Source of the DNA: Pedobacter terrae
GTDB lineage: Bacteria > Bacteroidota > Bacteroidia > Sphingobacteriales > Sphingobacteriaceae
NCBI RefSeq assembly: GCF_900100705.1
Contig: NZ_FNCH01000023.1
Location: 17,355 to 81,354 of the forward strand
DNA length: 64,000 nt
Reading direction: 5' to 3'
Part shown: positions 62,100 to 64,000 of the stretch, one piece after another
Layout of the letters: every line of letters begins with the position of its first letter
How positions within the stretch are numbered: the first letter of the stretch is position 1
Program-made: the position numbers and the translations under genes
The notes under the pieces: model-generated
What the model saw: only the letters and a program-made list of their open reading frames with translations
Databases searched by the model: none
Told to the model about the DNA's origin: nothing

Positions 62100-62580
62100 A
62101 TTAATTCATCGTTTATACCTGAGGCTAAAGTATTAAATGCCGCAGATTAGCAATAGCATTTTTCTTCATAAAAAACGCTCATATGATTAAAATTTATCCA
62201 ATTATCCTATCGGTTGTTTTAAAAAAGCTTAATCTCATTGAATATGAGTTTGTATAGGAAGGGAATTATATGAGTAGTTTCCAGGGAATGATTTTTCAGG
62301 GATGAATCAACATTTCTGCTAACATATTATTCAAAGTTTCCATACTAAATTCTTCTTTTAGCCTAGTTTTATCTTTTGCCTCACCTATAGTTTTTGAATG
62401 CATTTTATCCGAAGACACTGGCGAATTTTAACCAAATAATAACATTAAAGATGAAATATTTCATTTCAGAAAATTCATTCAGACCTGTTTGTCAATAATA
62501 AGTTTAAAATCAACCGTATTAAAATAAGAGGCAGATTGGGATAGAACTTTCTTAATCGTATTAACCAAAAATGAATAAAA
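62100..62580. other. Divergent regulatory stretch, nothing definite
   Basis: About 480 AT-rich bases separate the esterase and the plus-strand GH43 gene. It must hold the promoters of both directions. No exact TAnnTTTG box is convincing, and no repeat family member or RNA is recognised. Confidence 0.4.
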
Positions 62581-63681
62581 ATGAATTTAAACATTAAGCG
62601 CCAATCTGCATTGGCCATTGCCCTAATTGTTGCTTTAGGAAGTTCCTGCCAGGAAAATAAGAAGCATGCTGAGGAAAAAGAAACGTCAAAAACAGCGCAG
62701 AAACAATATCTTTCTGAGCCATTGGTGAAAGAAATTTATACTGCAGATCCTTCTGCACATGTATTCAATGGTAAAATTTACATCTACCCATCCCATGATG
62801 TAGAATCGGGCGTGAAAGAAAATGATAATGGCGATCATTTTGATATGAAAGATTATCGGATTCTGAGTATGGACAGTATTGGTGGCAAGGTGACCATTCA
62901 CGAGCCTGCGCTATCTGTAAAGGATATTCCATGGGCGGGCCGGCAATTATGGGCACCAGATGCAGCCTATAAAAATGGCATGTATTATCTTTATTTTCCT
63001 GTGAAGGATAAAAATGATGTTTTTAGGATTGGTGTGGCAACTTCGAAAGATCCGGCTGGGCCATTCAAAGCGGCTAAAGAGCCAATTGAAGGTAGTTTTA
63101 GTATTGATCCGGCAGTTTTTACCGATACAGATGGCAGCAGTTATATGTATTTTGGTGGCATTTGGGGTGGACAGCTTCAGCGCTGGAAAGATGGTAAATA
63201 TGATCCGAATGGTTCGAAAACAGATTCTCAACAAGAAAATGAACCTGCTTTGAGTGCAAAAGTGGTAAAACTAAGCAAGGATATGATGGCTTTTGACGGG
63301 AAGGTGAAAGACGTAGTCATTTTAGATCCACAAGGTAAACCCCTTCTTACAAAAGATCACGATCGCAGGTTTTTCGAAGGTGCCTGGATGCATAAATATA
63401 ACGGGAAGTACTATTTTACCTATTCTACGGGTGATACTCATTTTCTGGCATCTGCAATATCAGACAGTCCGTGGGGACCTTTTAAATATCAGGGTACTTT
63501 TATGATACCTGTAGAGGGCTGGACTACTCATCATTCCATTGTTGAAATTAAAGGTAAGTGGTATATCTTTTATCATGATACCCAGCTTTCTGGAAAAACA
63601 CATTTAAGAAATGTGAAAGTAACTGAACTTCATCACCTTAAAGATGGCACGATTGAGCTTATAAAACCGAATAAGGATTAA
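62581..63681 (+). CDS. GH43 glycosidase lipoprotein (xylosidase/arabinofuranosidase type)
   Basis: 366 residues. The lipobox ends at C23 (LGSSCQEN). A five-bladed propeller carries the three acids: base D56 in YTADPSAHVFNGKIYIYPSH, pKa modulator D176 in SFSIDPAVFTDTDG and acid E266 in FFEGAWMHKYNGKYYF. The family includes beta-xylosidases and alpha-L-arabinofuranosidases; subfamily cannot be fixed by eye. It is the only plus-strand PUL enzyme and is divergent from the esterase. It resembles the 61029-61199 remnant, which may be its decayed paralogue. Confidence 0.92.
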   Translation: MNLNIKRQSALAIALIVALGSSCQENKKHAEEKETSKTAQKQYLSEPLVKEIYTADPSAHVFNGKIYIYPSHDVESGVKENDNGDHFDMKDYRILSMDSIGGKVTIHEPALSVKDIPWAGRQLWAPDAAYKNGMYYLYFPVKDKNDVFRIGVATSKDPAGPFKAAKEPIEGSFSIDPAVFTDTDGSSYMYFGGIWGGQLQRWKDGKYDPNGSKTDSQQENEPALSAKVVKLSKDMMAFDGKVKDVVILDPQGKPLLTKDHDRRFFEGAWMHKYNGKYYFTYSTGDTHFLASAISDSPWGPFKYQGTFMIPVEGWTTHHSIVEIKGKWYIFYHDTQLSGKTHLRNVKVTELHHLKDGTIELIKPNKD

Positions 63682-63721
63682 TTAGCTGCGGCGCTATCAA
63701 AGACAAATCCATCAATACATT

Positions 63722-63768
63722 CGTCATTCCCGCGCAGGCGGGAATCTTAATGCAAGCATTTTAAGATT
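63722..63768. repeat. Truncated CGTCATT-family repeat
   Basis: CGTCATTCCCGC, hairpin ATTCCCGC/GCGGGAAT, then AATCTTAA/TTAAGATT around TGCAAGCA, matching 48075-48123. The right end with AATGACG is missing, so this copy is truncated. It follows the GH43 stop by 40 bases and may also act as its terminator. The rest of the stretch to the window edge shows no gene; a GTAGCG/CGCTAC hairpin with a T-rich tail lies at 63896-63929. Confidence 0.7.
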
Positions 63769-64000
63769 ATTCATCCGTGTTTTCCTATTCAATGGCATTC
63801 ATGAGCACTTCGTGGTTCCCATCCGATAGATTCTGTGTTAATTTGCAAATAAAATATTTTATTTTTGTTTCATGGGCGGTCAAGAACTAGCCAGTGTAGC
63901 GTGCTGATCCTTTAGGTTTAGTGCGCTACTTTCTTTTAAAACCGAGTATTCTTTTTGATATTCCTGTTTGCTATTATAAATCACATATATCATTTCTAAC

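Noticed and set aside
1..64000. CRISPR arrays, insertion sequences with transposase, rRNA and phage structural genes.
   Set aside because: No regular spacer-repeat pattern, transposase, rRNA or phage protein was recognised. The repeats seen are short, irregular and noncoding.

Overview
The window looks like a chromosomal segment of a Bacteroidota bacterium of the family Sphingobacteriaceae, most likely Pedobacter or a close relative. This is inferred from the AT-rich sequence, two SusC/SusD pairs, an ECF sigma/FecR pair, promoter-like TAnnTTTG boxes, weak or absent Shine-Dalgarno sites and many secreted glycoside hydrolases. No rRNA gene is present to confirm it. The only RNA gene found is one tRNA-Ala(GGC).

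Layout. 1-7.5 kb: a partial fatty acid desaturase, an MFS exporter, an ECF sigma factor with a small downstream ORF, a UvrA paralogue and a LysE-type exporter. 8-17.6 kb: envelope and secreted proteins, namely an M23 peptidase lipoprotein, a three-gene run of secreted phosphoesterases plus an unknown exported protein, MsrA, an unknown exported protein and an exported DUF218 protein. 17.9-22.7 kb: a stand-alone SusC/SusD pair. 23-25.8 kb: an XRE-S24 repressor-like gene divergent from a two-gene operon, which encodes a protein of four internal repeats and a degenerate nucleotidyltransferase-HEPN protein. A 15-bp palindrome lies between them. This is the best candidate for an undescribed system. 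26.7-28.4 kb: kduI-kduD for uronate catabolism. 28.7-33.2 kb: carbonic anhydrase, an unknown protein, a Crp-type regulator, a HAD hydrolase, a CAT-like acyltransferase, a small membrane protein and the tRNA. 33.8-41.2 kb: an orphan exported protein, a GH2 enzyme, a PAS histidine kinase and a lipoprotein with a metalloprotease-like HExxH motif. 41.4-45.6 kb: a compact carbamoyltransferase / DUF5989 microprotein / SxtJ-like / SGNH-TPR module. 45.6-63.7 kb: a polysaccharide utilization locus (PUL) with ECF sigma, FecR, SusC (with STN domain), SusD, GH31, GH127/146, GH97, a truncated GH43 remnant, an SGNH esterase and an intact divergent GH43.

How it works together. The PUL should sense a polymer through the STN domain of SusC, with FecR and the ECF sigma factor relaying the signal. 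SusC/D would import oligosaccharides that are trimmed by the periplasmic or surface GH31, GH127, GH97 and GH43 enzymes and deacetylated by the esterase. The enzyme set fits an arabinose-, galactose- and xylose-decorated plant polysaccharide (branched arabinoxylan or an arabinogalactan/pectic side chain); the exact substrate is inference. KduI/KduD could take up downstream uronate products.

Intergenic regions are unusually rich in interspersed repeats. Several share termini of the form CGTCATT...AATGACG and hairpin interiors. Others are direct or inverted copies found tens of kilobases apart. They explain most long gene-free stretches.
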